Shown here one piece after another: positions 1 to 12,003 of a DNA stretch of 64,000 nucleotides. Numbering within the stretch: position 1 is the stretch's first letter; every line of letters starts with the position of its first letter. Origin of the DNA: Bacteroidales bacterium (lineage in GTDB: Bacteria; Bacteroidota; Bacteroidia; Bacteroidales; P3); assembly GCA_024685285.1 (NCBI GenBank), contig JAIKVZ010000018.1, positions 1-64,000 of the forward strand, read 5' to 3'. The translations under genes and the position numbers were made by a program. The notes under the pieces are model-generated. The model was given only the letters and a program-made list of their open reading frames with translations. It was not told the DNA's origin and searched no databases.

Positions 1-2
1 AT

Positions 3-944
3 GAGCTCACCCGCAAAGACAAGGAAGAGGACCGCATGAAACACGTACGCATCACCAACGCCAACGTGGAGCCCGTTTTCTTCGCCTACCCTGCTGTGAA
101 ACGCATCGACGAGATCGTCGCCAGCGTCACCGCCAACAAGCCCATCTATGACTTCATCGCCAAAGAGGACGGCTTCGGCCACCGCTTCTGGGTTATCGAC
201 GACAAAGCCATGATTGCCGAACTCGTTGAGCTCTTCGACAAACAAGTTCCCGCAATGTACATCGCCGACGGCCACCACCGCAGCGCCGCCGCCGCCCTCG
301 TGGGACAGGAGAAGAAGGAGCAGAACCCCCACCACACCGGCAAGGAGGAGTACAACTACTTCATGACTGTCATCTTCCCCGACAACCAGCTCAACGTCAT
401 CGACTACAACCGCGTGGTCAAGGACCTCAACGGCCTCAGCGGCAAGGAATTCTTCGCCAAGCTACAGGAAAACTTCGACATCGAGTGCATGTGCGACTGC
501 ACCAAGAACGGCGGCAAGTGCGAGTGCGAGTTCCCCTGCCATTGCGAGTGCAGCGAGCCCTACAAGCCCGCCAAGTTGCATAACTTCTCGATGTACTTCG
601 AGGGTGTGTGGTATAGCCTCACCGCCAAGCCCGGCACCTACAACGACAACGACCCCATCGGCGTGCTCGATGTCACCATCCTCAGCAACCTCGTCCTCGA
701 CAAGGTGCTCGGTATCAAGGACCTCCGCACCGACAAGCGCATCGACTTCGTTGGCGGCATCCGTGGCCTCGGTGAGCTTAAACGCCGCGTCGATAACGGC
801 GAGATGAAGGTCGCCTTTGCCCTCTATCCCGTGAGCATGAAGCAGATTATCGACATTGCCGACACCGGCAACATCATGCCCCCGAAGACCACCTGGTTCG
901 AGCCCAAACTGCGCTCCGGCCTCGTGATCCACGAGCTCTGCTAA
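3..944 (+). CDS. DUF1015 family protein (5' end truncated by window)
   Basis: Frame is open upstream of the listed ATG (ELTRKDKEEDR-MKHVRITNANVEPVFFAYPAV); GHHRSAAA and KRIDFVGGIRGL motifs typical of DUF1015; carries an 8-Cys insertion. Confidence 0.8.
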   Translation, partial: ELTRKDKEEDRMKHVRITNANVEPVFFAYPAVKRIDEIVASVTANKPIYDFIAKEDGFGHRFWVIDDKAMIAELVELFDKQVPAMYIADGHHRSAAAALVGQEKKEQNPHHTGKEEYNYFMTVIFPDNQLNVIDYNRVVKDLNGLSGKEFFAKLQENFDIECMCDCTKNGGKCECEFPCHCECSEPYKPAKLHNFSMYFEGVWYSLTAKPGTYNDNDPIGVLDVTILSNLVLDKVLGIKDLRTDKRIDFVGGIRGLGELKRRVDNGEMKVAFALYPVSMKQIIDIADTGNIMPPKTTWFEPKLRSGLVIHELC

Positions 945-1005
945 ATCACAAATCAATTTAAGGGTATGCGCCATATCATTGGCGTATACCCTTTTATTTA
1001 TATCA

Positions 1006-1311
1006 ATGGACAAACGACTACAAATTGAAAAGCTCTCGCCAGTTCTGTTCTGGGACATTGACCGAGACCAGTTTGACCCAGAAAAAAATTCGGCTCAGTT
1101 AATACAGCATGTGCTTGAGTACGGCGAACTGGACGATTGGCGCATGGTGCGCGAATATTATGGCCTGGAGCGTATTGCCAATGACTGCAAAGGCCTGCGC
1201 TCGCTCGCCCCAGAAGCTCTGTCGTTTGTTTGTGCAATGACAGGTACTCGAAAAGAAGACTATCGATGCTACAACTTCAGACAGTCCTTCCCGACACTCT
1301 GGAACTCCTGA
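1006..1311 (+). CDS. Putative antitoxin-like small protein (DUF6922-like) upstream of AbiEii-like toxin
   Basis: ~100 aa ORF with LFWDID...GELDDWRMVREYYGLERI pattern, overlapping the downstream nucleotidyltransferase ORF; ATG at 1006 preferred over 979. Confidence 0.5.
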   Translation: MDKRLQIEKLSPVLFWDIDRDQFDPEKNSAQLIQHVLEYGELDDWRMVREYYGLERIANDCKGLRSLAPEALSFVCAMTGTRKEDYRCYNFRQSFPTLWNS

Positions 1312-1883
1312 AAGAGTTGTCTTCTCGTCCCGAGATGAATGGTTTCCGTTTGGTGGGTGGAACTGCCCTTGCCTTGCAGTACGGACACCGGCAGTCGATA
1401 GACCTCGACTTCTTCGGTACCCCTTCGGTCAAACAGGATGTGATTGTTGAGATGCTCTCAACGTTAGGCCCATTATCCATACACAATCGCAGCCGAAAAA
1501 TATTGCAGGTGGTGTTGCGAGATGTTAAGGTTGACATCATTGATTACAGCCAGTATAAATGGATTGATACGCCTGTTGTTGAAGAAGGTATCACACTATC
1601 CTCACCTCGCGATATTGCTGCCATGAAAATAAATGCCGTCGAAGGCCGCGGTAGCCGCAAAGACTTTGTTGACATCTATTTCCTGTTGCGGCATTATTCT
1701 TTGGCCGAATTGCTTGACTTCTATGCGCAGAAGTATACCAACCATTCTTTTTTCCGTGCATTGCTCAGTCTCACTTACTTCGACGATGCCGAACAACAGG
1801 CTATGCCTAAAATGCTGGCTAACGCCAACTGGGAAGAAATAATGCATACCATAACTAAAGAGGTCGGTAAGCTACAGAAATAG
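1266..1883 (+). CDS. Nucleotidyltransferase, AbiEii/AbiGii toxin family
   Basis: FRLVGGTALALQYGHRQSIDLDFF signature (GGTALAL...R.S.DLDFF) and DIAAMKINAVEGRGSRKDFVDIYFLL; probable start MLQLQTV at 1266. Confidence 0.8.
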   Translation: MLQLQTVLPDTLELLKELSSRPEMNGFRLVGGTALALQYGHRQSIDLDFFGTPSVKQDVIVEMLSTLGPLSIHNRSRKILQVVLRDVKVDIIDYSQYKWIDTPVVEEGITLSSPRDIAAMKINAVEGRGSRKDFVDIYFLLRHYSLAELLDFYAQKYTNHSFFRALLSLTYFDDAEQQAMPKMLANANWEEIMHTITKEVGKLQK

Positions 1884-1971
1884 TACAATAGGTTTCAATC
1901 AAACTTTCGGGTTGCGGAGTGAAATAAGATTATTCCAACCTATTGATATTCAACGGGTTGTGGTTTGTAAT

Positions 1972-1998
1972 ATAACCCACTGGAATTCAGTGGGTTAT
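1972..1998. repeat. Hairpin adjoining element copy 1
   Basis: ATAACCCACTG (1972-1982) / CAGTGGGTTAT (1988-1998), 11-bp perfect stem. Confidence 0.9.
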
Positions 1999-2001
1999 GT
2001 G

Positions 2002-2047
2002 GGTTAGGTTCGGGTTAAGGTCGGGTTGACATCGGGTAGGGGTCGGG
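2002..2047 (-). repeat. 11-bp-period element copy 1 (convergent IGR abiEii-like/clpC)
   Basis: C-strand: CCCGACCCCTA CCCGATGTCAA CCCGACCTTAA CCCGAACCTAA CC; TTGTTCGGA (minus strand) at 2063-2071, 15 nt away. Confidence 0.95.
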
Positions 2048-2130
2048 GGTGAATGCCCTGGCTCCGAACAAATGACGTATGTGGCCCCTATGTAGTGTGT
2101 TTAAACTATTGCGAACCAATGGTTTAAACC

Positions 2131-4755
<2,625 letters not shown>

Positions 4756-4920
4756 ATGTCAATTCGGCTGCAAAATTATACAAAAAAACAATCATATAGG
4801 CCACCTGCCGCAACAAGTTATCAACAGCACAAAGTGAATGCCCTGCAAATAAATTTTGCCGAATGCAAAAAAAATCGTGATTTCGCAGCCGAAAACAAAC
4901 CCCATTAATACTATAAGATT

Positions 4921-6045
4921 ATGAAAAAGTCATTACTAATCTTAGCAATAGTTGGCCTTTTTGCCAACACAGTGGTTTATGCACAAACAATAGATACAGT
5001 GACGTTGGACAGGACAGGATATTTTGGTATAACACCTAACGATTCTCTATTCACTACTTGGACAACGTGGTCAGGAACTCCTATGGGAGGCGGAGAATTT
5101 TTGGTGGGCTTCTCCAATAGGTTTTACTCTATGGAACCTGTTAACATATACGGTGTGGCTGCCATATATGCCAATAGGGCAACGGATCTTAATCCATACG
5201 TCGGATTTATTATTGAAGATACCGTACTGGACCACACATATGACAGTTTGATTATCCACACTTTGGACAGCGAACAATATGTTAAACCTATACGTGGTTG
5301 CCGCATAAACTACAGTGACAGGATTGCAAAGTACGTCTACTTCTCAACTATCACGGCACCACCGTCCTTCACTAACACTACGTTTAACGACAATCATTAC
5401 CTTCCTGTAAGGGAAGCCTATTTTGACAGCGCCGTAACTGTTAGAGACACATTCTATGTTGCCCCCCGTTTTTGTATCTACCTTGCTGCTACCTACGATT
5501 TACTGTACCCAACAAATCTTCGCAGCATAGTCTATCCCAACCGATCGTTTATTCCAGTAATTGCCTGCATAGATAATCATAATACACAATTTGACACAAC
5601 ATTGTGGCTATTTATGGAATGGGACACAGCGCGGTATAATTATAAAGTTTCAGAGTTGCCCACTAATGGACTTAATGAGTGGCCGTTCCTTTTCCCCATT
5701 CTGACCCCGCCGCCTGCGCCGGACACCACGACGGTGAACGACTCGACGCAGACACCAGACAGCACCGGCACCGGTGTTGACACCAACGCCGCCGTGCTGC
5801 CGTCCGACCTTATGCAGAGCTTCGTCACTCTCTCGCCCAACCCGGCTACCGACAGGGTGCAGGTGCTCTCGTCGTTCGGGCTTGTGGCCATCGAGGTTTA
5901 CGATGCCGACGGTCGCCAGGTGCACGCCGAGAAGGTGTCGGGCTTGGCCCGAACCATCGACACAGGCCATTGGCCCCGCGGTATATACATGCTGCACATA
6001 ACCACCCCCTACGGCCCCGTAGTGCGCAAATTGGTGCTGCGTTGA
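4921..6045 (+). CDS. T9SS type A sorting domain-containing secreted protein
   Basis: Signal peptide MKKSLLILAIVGLFANTVVYAQ; C-terminal LSPNPATDRVQVLS...VYDADGRQV...PRGIYMLHITTPYGPVVRKLVLR. Confidence 0.8.
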   Translation: MKKSLLILAIVGLFANTVVYAQTIDTVTLDRTGYFGITPNDSLFTTWTTWSGTPMGGGEFLVGFSNRFYSMEPVNIYGVAAIYANRATDLNPYVGFIIEDTVLDHTYDSLIIHTLDSEQYVKPIRGCRINYSDRIAKYVYFSTITAPPSFTNTTFNDNHYLPVREAYFDSAVTVRDTFYVAPRFCIYLAATYDLLYPTNLRSIVYPNRSFIPVIACIDNHNTQFDTTLWLFMEWDTARYNYKVSELPTNGLNEWPFLFPILTPPPAPDTTTVNDSTQTPDSTGTGVDTNAAVLPSDLMQSFVTLSPNPATDRVQVLSSFGLVAIEVYDADGRQVHAEKVSGLARTIDTGHWPRGIYMLHITTPYGPVVRKLVLR

Positions 6046-6132
6046 CCCCACTGACAAAGTACGATGTGGCCGTTTCATAAAATAAATCAGGAAAATAGGA
6101 GACAAAATATTTCAAAGAACCCTTGCCGGCTC

Positions 6133-6165
6133 GGGCGACAATATAGAACGTCGCCCGCCAGTTTT
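6133..6165 (+). terminator. Hairpin terminator downstream of T9SS gene
   Basis: CGGGCGAC (6133-6140) / GTCGCCCG (6151-6158), followed by a T-rich stretch. Confidence 0.6.
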
Positions 6166-6311
6166 TATTGTGTGAAAAATATTAAATAATTTTGTTAATA
6201 TTTTTTAGGGAATAGGGAAGTGCTATGTCAAAAAAAAATTGTAAATTTGTATTTTTAATACAAGCCCCTGATTGGGCGAAATTGTTGAATATTAGAAAAT
6301 TAACTATATAA

Positions 6312-8834
6312 ATGGTATCGGAGAACGAAAAAATAATCCAAGTTGACATCGAAACCACGATGAAGACGGCATATATTGACTATGCCATGTCGGTCATTGT
6401 GGCCCGTGCTCTGCCCGATGTGCGCGACGGCCTCAAGCCCGTGCACCGCCGCATTTTGTATTCGATGAACGAAAACGGCATACTCTACAACACCCCATTC
6501 AAGAAGTCGGCCCGTATTGTCGGTGACGTGCTCGGTAAGTACCACCCCCACGGCGATTCGTCGGTATACGGCGCGTTGGTGCGTCTTGCGCAGCCCTGGG
6601 CTATGCGCTACCCGCTGGTCGACGGCCAGGGTAACTTTGGCTCCATCGACGGTGACGGCGCGGCAGCAATGCGATACACCGAAGCCCGCATGAAGCAGAT
6701 TACCAACGAGATGATGGCCGATATTGACAAGGACACCGTTGACATGATGCCCACCTACGACAACGAGGGCGAGGAGCCAACCGTGTTGCCGGCCAAGATA
6801 CCCAACCTGCTTATCAACGGTTCGAACGGCATTGCCGTAGGTATGGCCACCAATATGCCGACCCACAACCTGCGCGAGGTCCTCGACGGCTGCATTGCCT
6901 ATATTGACAACACCGACATCACCGTCGAGGAGTTGATGCAGTATGTCAAGGCTCCCGATTTCCCCGGCGGCGGCACCATCTACGGCTACAACGGTGTGCG
7001 CGAGGCCTACACCACCGGCCGCGGCAGCATAGTGTTGCGTGCCGATGCCACGATTGAGGAGGACAACAAGGGCCGCAACGTCATTGTGGTTCACACCATC
7101 CCTTACGGTGTGAACAAGGCCGAGATGATACGCAAACAGGCCAACCTCGTCAAAGAGGGCAAGATTGAAGGCATTACCGACATACGCGACGAGAGCGACA
7201 AGGAGGGCATACGCGTGGTTTACATACTGCGTCACGACGTGGTGCCCAACGTAATCCTCAACAAGCTGTACCAGCTCTCGGAGCTGCAGTCGTCGTTTGC
7301 GGTCAACAACATCGCTTTGGTGCACGGCCGTCCCATGCTGCTCAACCTGAAAGACCTTATCAGCAATTTCATCGAGCATCGCGAGGACGTCGTTACCCGC
7401 CGCACCAAGTTCGAGATGGCCGAGGCCGAGCGTCGCGCCCACATCTTGATTGGCTTGTTGAAAGCTATCGACATCATCGACGAAATCATAGCCCTCATAC
7501 GTCGCTCGCCAACCGTCGACGAAGCCCGTCAAGGTCTTGTCGACACATACGACTTCAGCGACTTGCAGGCCCGTGCCATCGTGGAGATGCGTCTGCGCCA
7601 GCTGGCCGGTATGGAGCGCCAGCGTCTGCAGGACGAGTATGACGAGAAGATGCGCTTCATAGAGCGTTGCAAGGAGATTTTGGGAGACCACAATATACTT
7701 ATGTCGGTCATCAAAGCCGAACTTGAAGAAATACGCGACAAATACGGCGACGAGCGTCGCACAGCCATACGCTACGAAGCCTCGAACTTCCGTATAGAGG
7801 ATACCATCCCCGACGAGCAGGTGGTCATCACCATCTCGCACCGCGGCTACATCAAGCGCACATCGCTTGCCGAATACCGCACGCAGAGCAGGGGAGGGGT
7901 GGGTTCCAAAGGCAGTTCGGTTCGTAGCGAGGATTTTGTCGAGCACATTCTTACTGCCACCAACCACAACTATATGCTCTTCTTCACCGAGAAGGGCCGT
8001 TGCTACTGGATGCGCGTGTTCGAAATACCCGAAGGCGAGAAAAATTCGAAGGGTCGTGCCGCCATGAACCTCATTAACATCGAGCCCGACGACAAGATCA
8101 AGGCCTATGTGAATGTTGAAAATCTGACCGACAAGGAATATTTGGACAGTCACTATATCGTGATGTGCACCAAGAAAGGCATCGTGAAGAAGACCAACCT
8201 CGAGGCCTACTCGCGTCCGCGCACCAATGGCATCATCGCTGTCGGCATTCGCGAAGGCGACGAACTCATCACCGCACGCCTCACCGACGGCACTAACCAG
8301 ATACTCATAGCCTCCAAACAGGGCAAGGTTGTGCGTTGCGACGAGTCGGAATTCCGCGAGATGGGTCGTGGCGCCTCCGGCGTGAAAGGCATTGAACTCG
8401 AAGACACTGACGACAGCGTGATTGACATGCTTTGTGTGTCCAACGCCGACGACAACATTCTGGTTGTCTCTGAACACGGCTACGGCAAGCGCTCCGAGCT
8501 CGAAGACTACCGCCAGACCCACCGTGGCAGCAAAGGTGTTAAGACAATGCAGGTGACCGAAAAGACCGGCAGTTTAGTGGCAATAACCAATGTCAACGAC
8601 AGCAACGACCTGATGATTATCAACCGCTCAGGCGTAACAATACGCATGAAAGTGAGCGACTTGCGCGTCATGGGCCGCAACACGCAGGGTGTAAAACTCA
8701 TCGACCTGCGCGGCAAAGACTATATTGCCTCAATAACCAAAGTGCCCACCGACAACACCGAGACCGACACACCCGAAAGCGAAAATGTGTCGCTGGAAAG
8801 CAATAATTCGGTTGAAAACAATACTAATGAATAG
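6312..8834 (+). CDS. gyrA: DNA gyrase subunit A
   Basis: 840 aa; [33 protein letters not shown], active-site [10 protein letters not shown]-terminal beta-pinwheel repeats. Confidence 0.95.
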   Translation: MVSENEKIIQVDIETTMKTAYIDYAMSVIVARALPDVRDGLKPVHRRILYSMNENGILYNTPFKKSARIVGDVLGKYHPHGDSSVYGALVRLAQPWAMRYPLVDGQGNFGSIDGDGAAAMRYTEARMKQITNEMMADIDKDTVDMMPTYDNEGEEPTVLPAKIPNLLINGSNGIAVGMATNMPTHNLREVLDGCIAYIDNTDITVEELMQYVKAPDFPGGGTIYGYNGVREAYTTGRGSIVLRADATIEEDNKGRNVIVVHTIPYGVNKAEMIRKQANLVKEGKIEGITDIRDESDKEGIRVVYILRHDVVPNVILNKLYQLSELQSSFAVNNIALVHGRPMLLNLKDLISNFIEHREDVVTRRTKFEMAEAERRAHILIGLLKAIDIIDEIIALIRRSPTVDEARQGLVDTYDFSDLQARAIVEMRLRQLAGMERQRLQDEYDEKMRFIERCKEILGDHNILMSVIKAELEEIRDKYGDERRTAIRYEASNFRIEDTIPDEQVVITISHRGYIKRTSLAEYRTQSRGGVGSKGSSVRSEDFVEHILTATNHNYMLFFTEKGRCYWMRVFEIPEGEKNSKGRAAMNLINIEPDDKIKAYVNVENLTDKEYLDSHYIVMCTKKGIVKKTNLEAYSRPRTNGIIAVGIREGDELITARLTDGTNQILIASKQGKVVRCDESEFREMGRGASGVKGIELEDTDDSVIDMLCVSNADDNILVVSEHGYGKRSELEDYRQTHRGSKGVKTMQVTEKTGSLVAITNVNDSNDLMIINRSGVTIRMKVSDLRVMGRNTQGVKLIDLRGKDYIASITKVPTDNTETDTPESENVSLESNNSVENNTNE

Positions 8835-8853
8835 ACAACAAAAACAAGATACC

Positions 8854-10074
8854 ATGAAAAGATTAGTTTTAATCGCCGCTTTGACGGCACTAACCATGGG
8901 AGCCGGCGCACAAACCCTCAACGTGCAAAGTGCCATCCAGGACCTTAAAAAGAATTACCTCAACAAGGCCAAAGCCGAAATCGATTTGGCATGCGAGCAT
9001 GAAGGCACCAAGGACGATGCCAAGACATGGTGCTACAAGGGCCTGATATACACACGTATAGGTGCAGAATCGTCAAATCCCAAGTCGAAATTCAAAAACT
9101 TGGCTCCCGACTGGGCCGAGCAAGCCTACAACGCAGCCCTTGAGTGCAAACGCCTCGACACCAAGAACGAGTATGCCAAAGAGAACAACGAGGTGTTCAG
9201 CTATGTTGGCAACGAGTTCTATAACAAGGCAATAGGTGCTTACAACGGTGGCAATTATACCGAGGCCATCCAGTTGGCCGAAAAGGCAATCACGATGTTC
9301 AACAACTCGGGTCGCCGCGAGTACACCAACGAAGCTCTTTACATTGCCGGTATAGCCGCCAAAGCCAACAACGACAACGCCGGAATGAAGAACTACTACA
9401 ACCAGCTTATGCGCCGCAAGACCGACAAACAGACCGTCTACCGCGCCATGTTCGACCTCTATAAGAGCGAAGGAAACAAGGCCGAAGCCATGAAGGTTGC
9501 CAATATGTACTCCAAGAACTGCCCCAACGACTACAACGCCAAGCTCCTGATGGCCGAAGGTTATCTTCTGAACGAGAATATTGAGAAGGGTAAAGAGATG
9601 ATAGAGAGTGCCTTAGAGATGACCAAGGAAACTCCCGACATCTACGCACAGATATTGGTTCAGGCTGGAGCAATACTTGAGGTGACCGGTGACTATGAAG
9701 GTGCCGAGAAACGCTACGAAGAGTCGCTCACCATGGCCCCGAACCAGTTTGCCGCCAACTTCAGCGTAGGCAAGATGAACTTCAACCGTGGCGTCGACAA
9801 ACTTGAGGCCGCCAACCAGGTGCCGCCTGAGGACGAGACCGGACTGTACGAGAAACTTATCGGCGAGTCCAACGATCTCTTCCGCAAGTCAATCAACTAT
9901 TTCCGTTCGGCTGTCGACTACATAGACCATCTGCCTGCCGATGCACAGAAAGCCCAGACTCCGAATCTGTTCAACTGCCTCAACGCACTTGAAACCGTAT
10001 ATGTCCGCCTTGAAATGTACGACGACCTCAAGCCAATCAAAGCACGTATCGAGGAAATCAAGAGCCAGCAATAA
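8854..10074 (+). CDS. Tetratricopeptide repeat secreted protein
   Basis: Signal peptide MKRLVLIAALTALTMGAGAQ; multiple TPR-like helices; ORF also open upstream but ATG 8854 follows the gyrA stop. Confidence 0.7.
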   Translation: MKRLVLIAALTALTMGAGAQTLNVQSAIQDLKKNYLNKAKAEIDLACEHEGTKDDAKTWCYKGLIYTRIGAESSNPKSKFKNLAPDWAEQAYNAALECKRLDTKNEYAKENNEVFSYVGNEFYNKAIGAYNGGNYTEAIQLAEKAITMFNNSGRREYTNEALYIAGIAAKANNDNAGMKNYYNQLMRRKTDKQTVYRAMFDLYKSEGNKAEAMKVANMYSKNCPNDYNAKLLMAEGYLLNENIEKGKEMIESALEMTKETPDIYAQILVQAGAILEVTGDYEGAEKRYEESLTMAPNQFAANFSVGKMNFNRGVDKLEAANQVPPEDETGLYEKLIGESNDLFRKSINYFRSAVDYIDHLPADAQKAQTPNLFNCLNALETVYVRLEMYDDLKPIKARIEEIKSQQ

Positions 10075-10103
10075 TCTACAAAATTTTAGCTAAATAATTG
10101 CTA

Positions 10104-10133
10104 AAAAAACCGTGCAAATCAGCACGGTTTTTT
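10104..10133 (+). terminator. Rho-independent terminator
   Basis: AAAAAACCGTGC (10104-10115), loop AAATCA, GCACGGTTTTTT (10122-10133). Confidence 0.9.
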
Positions 10134-10279
10134 AATAATACAATTTTAATAAAATTGATGTTATGTTAAGTAGTGTATTTTAAACACTGCCCTTTTGAGG
10201 TTATAATACTCAAAATCAATATATAATCGTACTATGTTCGGGTGATGTTCGGAAATTTTTATGGCGAAGAAAATATATT

Positions 10280-10325
10280 GCTGAACCATATCCGATGTTG
10301 ACCCGACCTTAACCCGAACCTAACC
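10280..10325 (+). repeat. 11-bp-period element copy 2 (convergent IGR TPR/TrmH)
   Basis: GCTGAACCATA TCCGATGTTGA CCCGACCTTAA CCCGAACCTAA CC, first unit degenerate. Confidence 0.92.
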
Positions 10326-10384
10326 TATCTAAAATGTTGTATTTCAGGTAGATAAATTGAAATATTCAAACGGCTGATTTTCAG

Positions 10385-11206
10385 TTACTTGGACTTTAGT
10401 TGCCAAAATGCGACAGCGGCCGCTGCTGCGACGTTTAACGAATCGACTCCGTTCTGCATGGGTATCATTGCCTCATAGTCACTGGCTTTAATGGTTTCAT
10501 TGTCAAGACCTTCGCCTTCGTTGCCAAGCACTATTGCGAGTTTGTTGTGTTTCGCAATCTGCTGGTCGTCAATGGGTAAAGCATTGTTGCTCAATGCCAT
10601 GGAGATTATTTTAAAACCATCTGTTCGCATCTGGTCGAACAGTTGCGGCAACCTGGTCTGTTTGTCGAGCTGGGTCCAAGGCAGTTGGAACACTGTTCCC
10701 ATGCTGACGCGAACCGAGCGGCGGTTAAGTGGGTCGCAGCATGTGTGCGAAAAAATCAGGCCGTCCATGCCGAGAGCTGCTGCCGCACGGAATATGGCAC
10801 CGGTATTGGTGGCGTTCACCACCCCGTCTACGATAACTATGCGCCTTTTTTGGCTGCACACCTCCCCCACTGTCGGCAACTTTGGTCGCTTCATAGCGCA
10901 AATCATTCCGCGCGAGAGCTCATAGCCCGTCAGTTGTGCCAACAGTTGGCTGCTGCCAACGTATACCGAGATGTCGCCGAGCTGGTCGGCAAACGCATTA
11001 ACCTGGGTTTCAATAAATTTCTCTTCGGTCAATACGGCCGTTGGCTCATAGCCGCGCTTCAAGGCAATCGCTATCACCTTTGGACTCTCGGCTATAAAAA
11101 CGCCCAATTCGGGTTCAAGCCTGTTGCGTAGCTGGGCCTCGGTCAGGCGGCAGAAAATGTTGAGCTGGGGGTCGCTGAGCGATGTTATATGCTTGATATT
11201 CATCAC
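10385..11206 (-). CDS. TrmH/SpoU family RNA methyltransferase
   Basis: VDGVVNATNTGAIFRAAAALGMDGLIFSHTCCDPLNRRSVRVSMGTVFQLPW; LAIVLGNEGEGL; SLNVAAAAAVAFWQL. Confidence 0.88.
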   Translation of the reverse strand: MMNIKHITSLSDPQLNIFCRLTEAQLRNRLEPELGVFIAESPKVIAIALKRGYEPTAVLTEEKFIETQVNAFADQLGDISVYVGSSQLLAQLTGYELSRGMICAMKRPKLPTVGEVCSQKRRIVIVDGVVNATNTGAIFRAAAALGMDGLIFSHTCCDPLNRRSVRVSMGTVFQLPWTQLDKQTRLPQLFDQMRTDGFKIISMALSNNALPIDDQQIAKHNKLAIVLGNEGEGLDNETIKASDYEAMIPMQNGVDSLNVAAAAAVAFWQLKSK

Positions 11207-12003
11207 TTCATGTTGCGTTGCGACTTTATCTCGTCGTAGGCCGCGTTGATTTCACGCATTTGCGCTTCAGCGTTGCGACGGACCTCCTCGCCCAAGCCCT
11301 CCACTTTGTCTGGGTGATATTTCATAGCCATGCGACGATAGGCTTTGCGAACCTCATCGTCGGTTGCTGTTCGCTCTATTCCAAGCACTTTATAGGGGTC
11401 TCGACGGTAAGTTGACGACGAACCGGCACTTTCGCGACTTCTACCCTGACTTCCATAACTGCCACCAACGTGGCGCTCGTATATCGACGAGTAGTCTCGC
11501 GTGCTGATACCGAGACCGCCTGCTATGGTACGTAAGGTATTGATTTCTTGGAAGGTAAACTCGCTGTCAGCGTTGGCAAGGCCGAACAGGAAGTCGACCA
11601 TATGGTATCGCGTGTTGTAATCGGTGTTGAACTTGATCTGTACGCAGACATCTTGTACAGGTATCTCTTTCTCAACCAAATCGCGTAGCACCTTGAGCAA
11701 CTCCTTGGCACGTTGTTCGCCGTAGTTGGTTAGTAGAAAACGTTTTACGTAATCCAATTCGCTGCGTTTAACGCTGCCGTCGGCCTTCATCACGGCTGCA
11801 ATGAGAACCATTAGAGCGGCATTGATGTCGGCCTGTGTCCCCATGTTGCGGTACGGCCCGCGATGAGGCGCGTCGCCGCCAGGTAACGACTTGGACATAT
11901 CGCCAAACAGAGCTTTGCCCAAGTAGTAGCCCAGAATGCCGCCAATGGGTCCGCCGGCTGCCCATCCTAAACCGGCCAATAACCATTTCAGAATATTGCT
12001 CAT
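11203..12003 (-). CDS. TerB/DnaJ domain protein (DjlA-like co-chaperone)
   Basis: TerB-like middle region and C-terminal J-domain DPYKVLGIERTATDDEVRKAYRRMAMKYHPDK. Confidence 0.85.
   Translation of the reverse strand: MSNILKWLLAGLGWAAGGPIGGILGYYLGKALFGDMSKSLPGGDAPHRGPYRNMGTQADINAALMVLIAAVMKADGSVKRSELDYVKRFLLTNYGEQRAKELLKVLRDLVEKEIPVQDVCVQIKFNTDYNTRYHMVDFLFGLANADSEFTFQEINTLRTIAGGLGISTRDYSSIYERHVGGSYGSQGRSRESAGSSSTYRRDPYKVLGIERTATDDEVRKAYRRMAMKYHPDKVEGLGEEVRRNAEAQMREINAAYDEIKSQRNMK

Noticed and set aside
1006-1883. Calling the AbiEii-like pair a confirmed phage-defence system
   Set aside because: Only the nucleotidyltransferase is recognisable; the partner is tentative and no other defence genes are nearby.
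2002-2047. Telomere-like interpretation of GGTTAGG/GGGTTAAGG repeats
   Set aside because: Internal, short and dispersed copies in a normal coding chromosome; nothing indicates a replicon end.
2099-2129. Two GTTTAAAC palindromes just after clpC
   Set aside because: Short self-complementary octamers that could be a weak terminator or chance; not repeated at other copies of the element.
6300-8522. 740-aa open frame antisense to gyrA
   Set aside because: Composition artefact of the codon usage of gyrA; translation shows no signal or domain and the sense strand is unambiguous gyrA.
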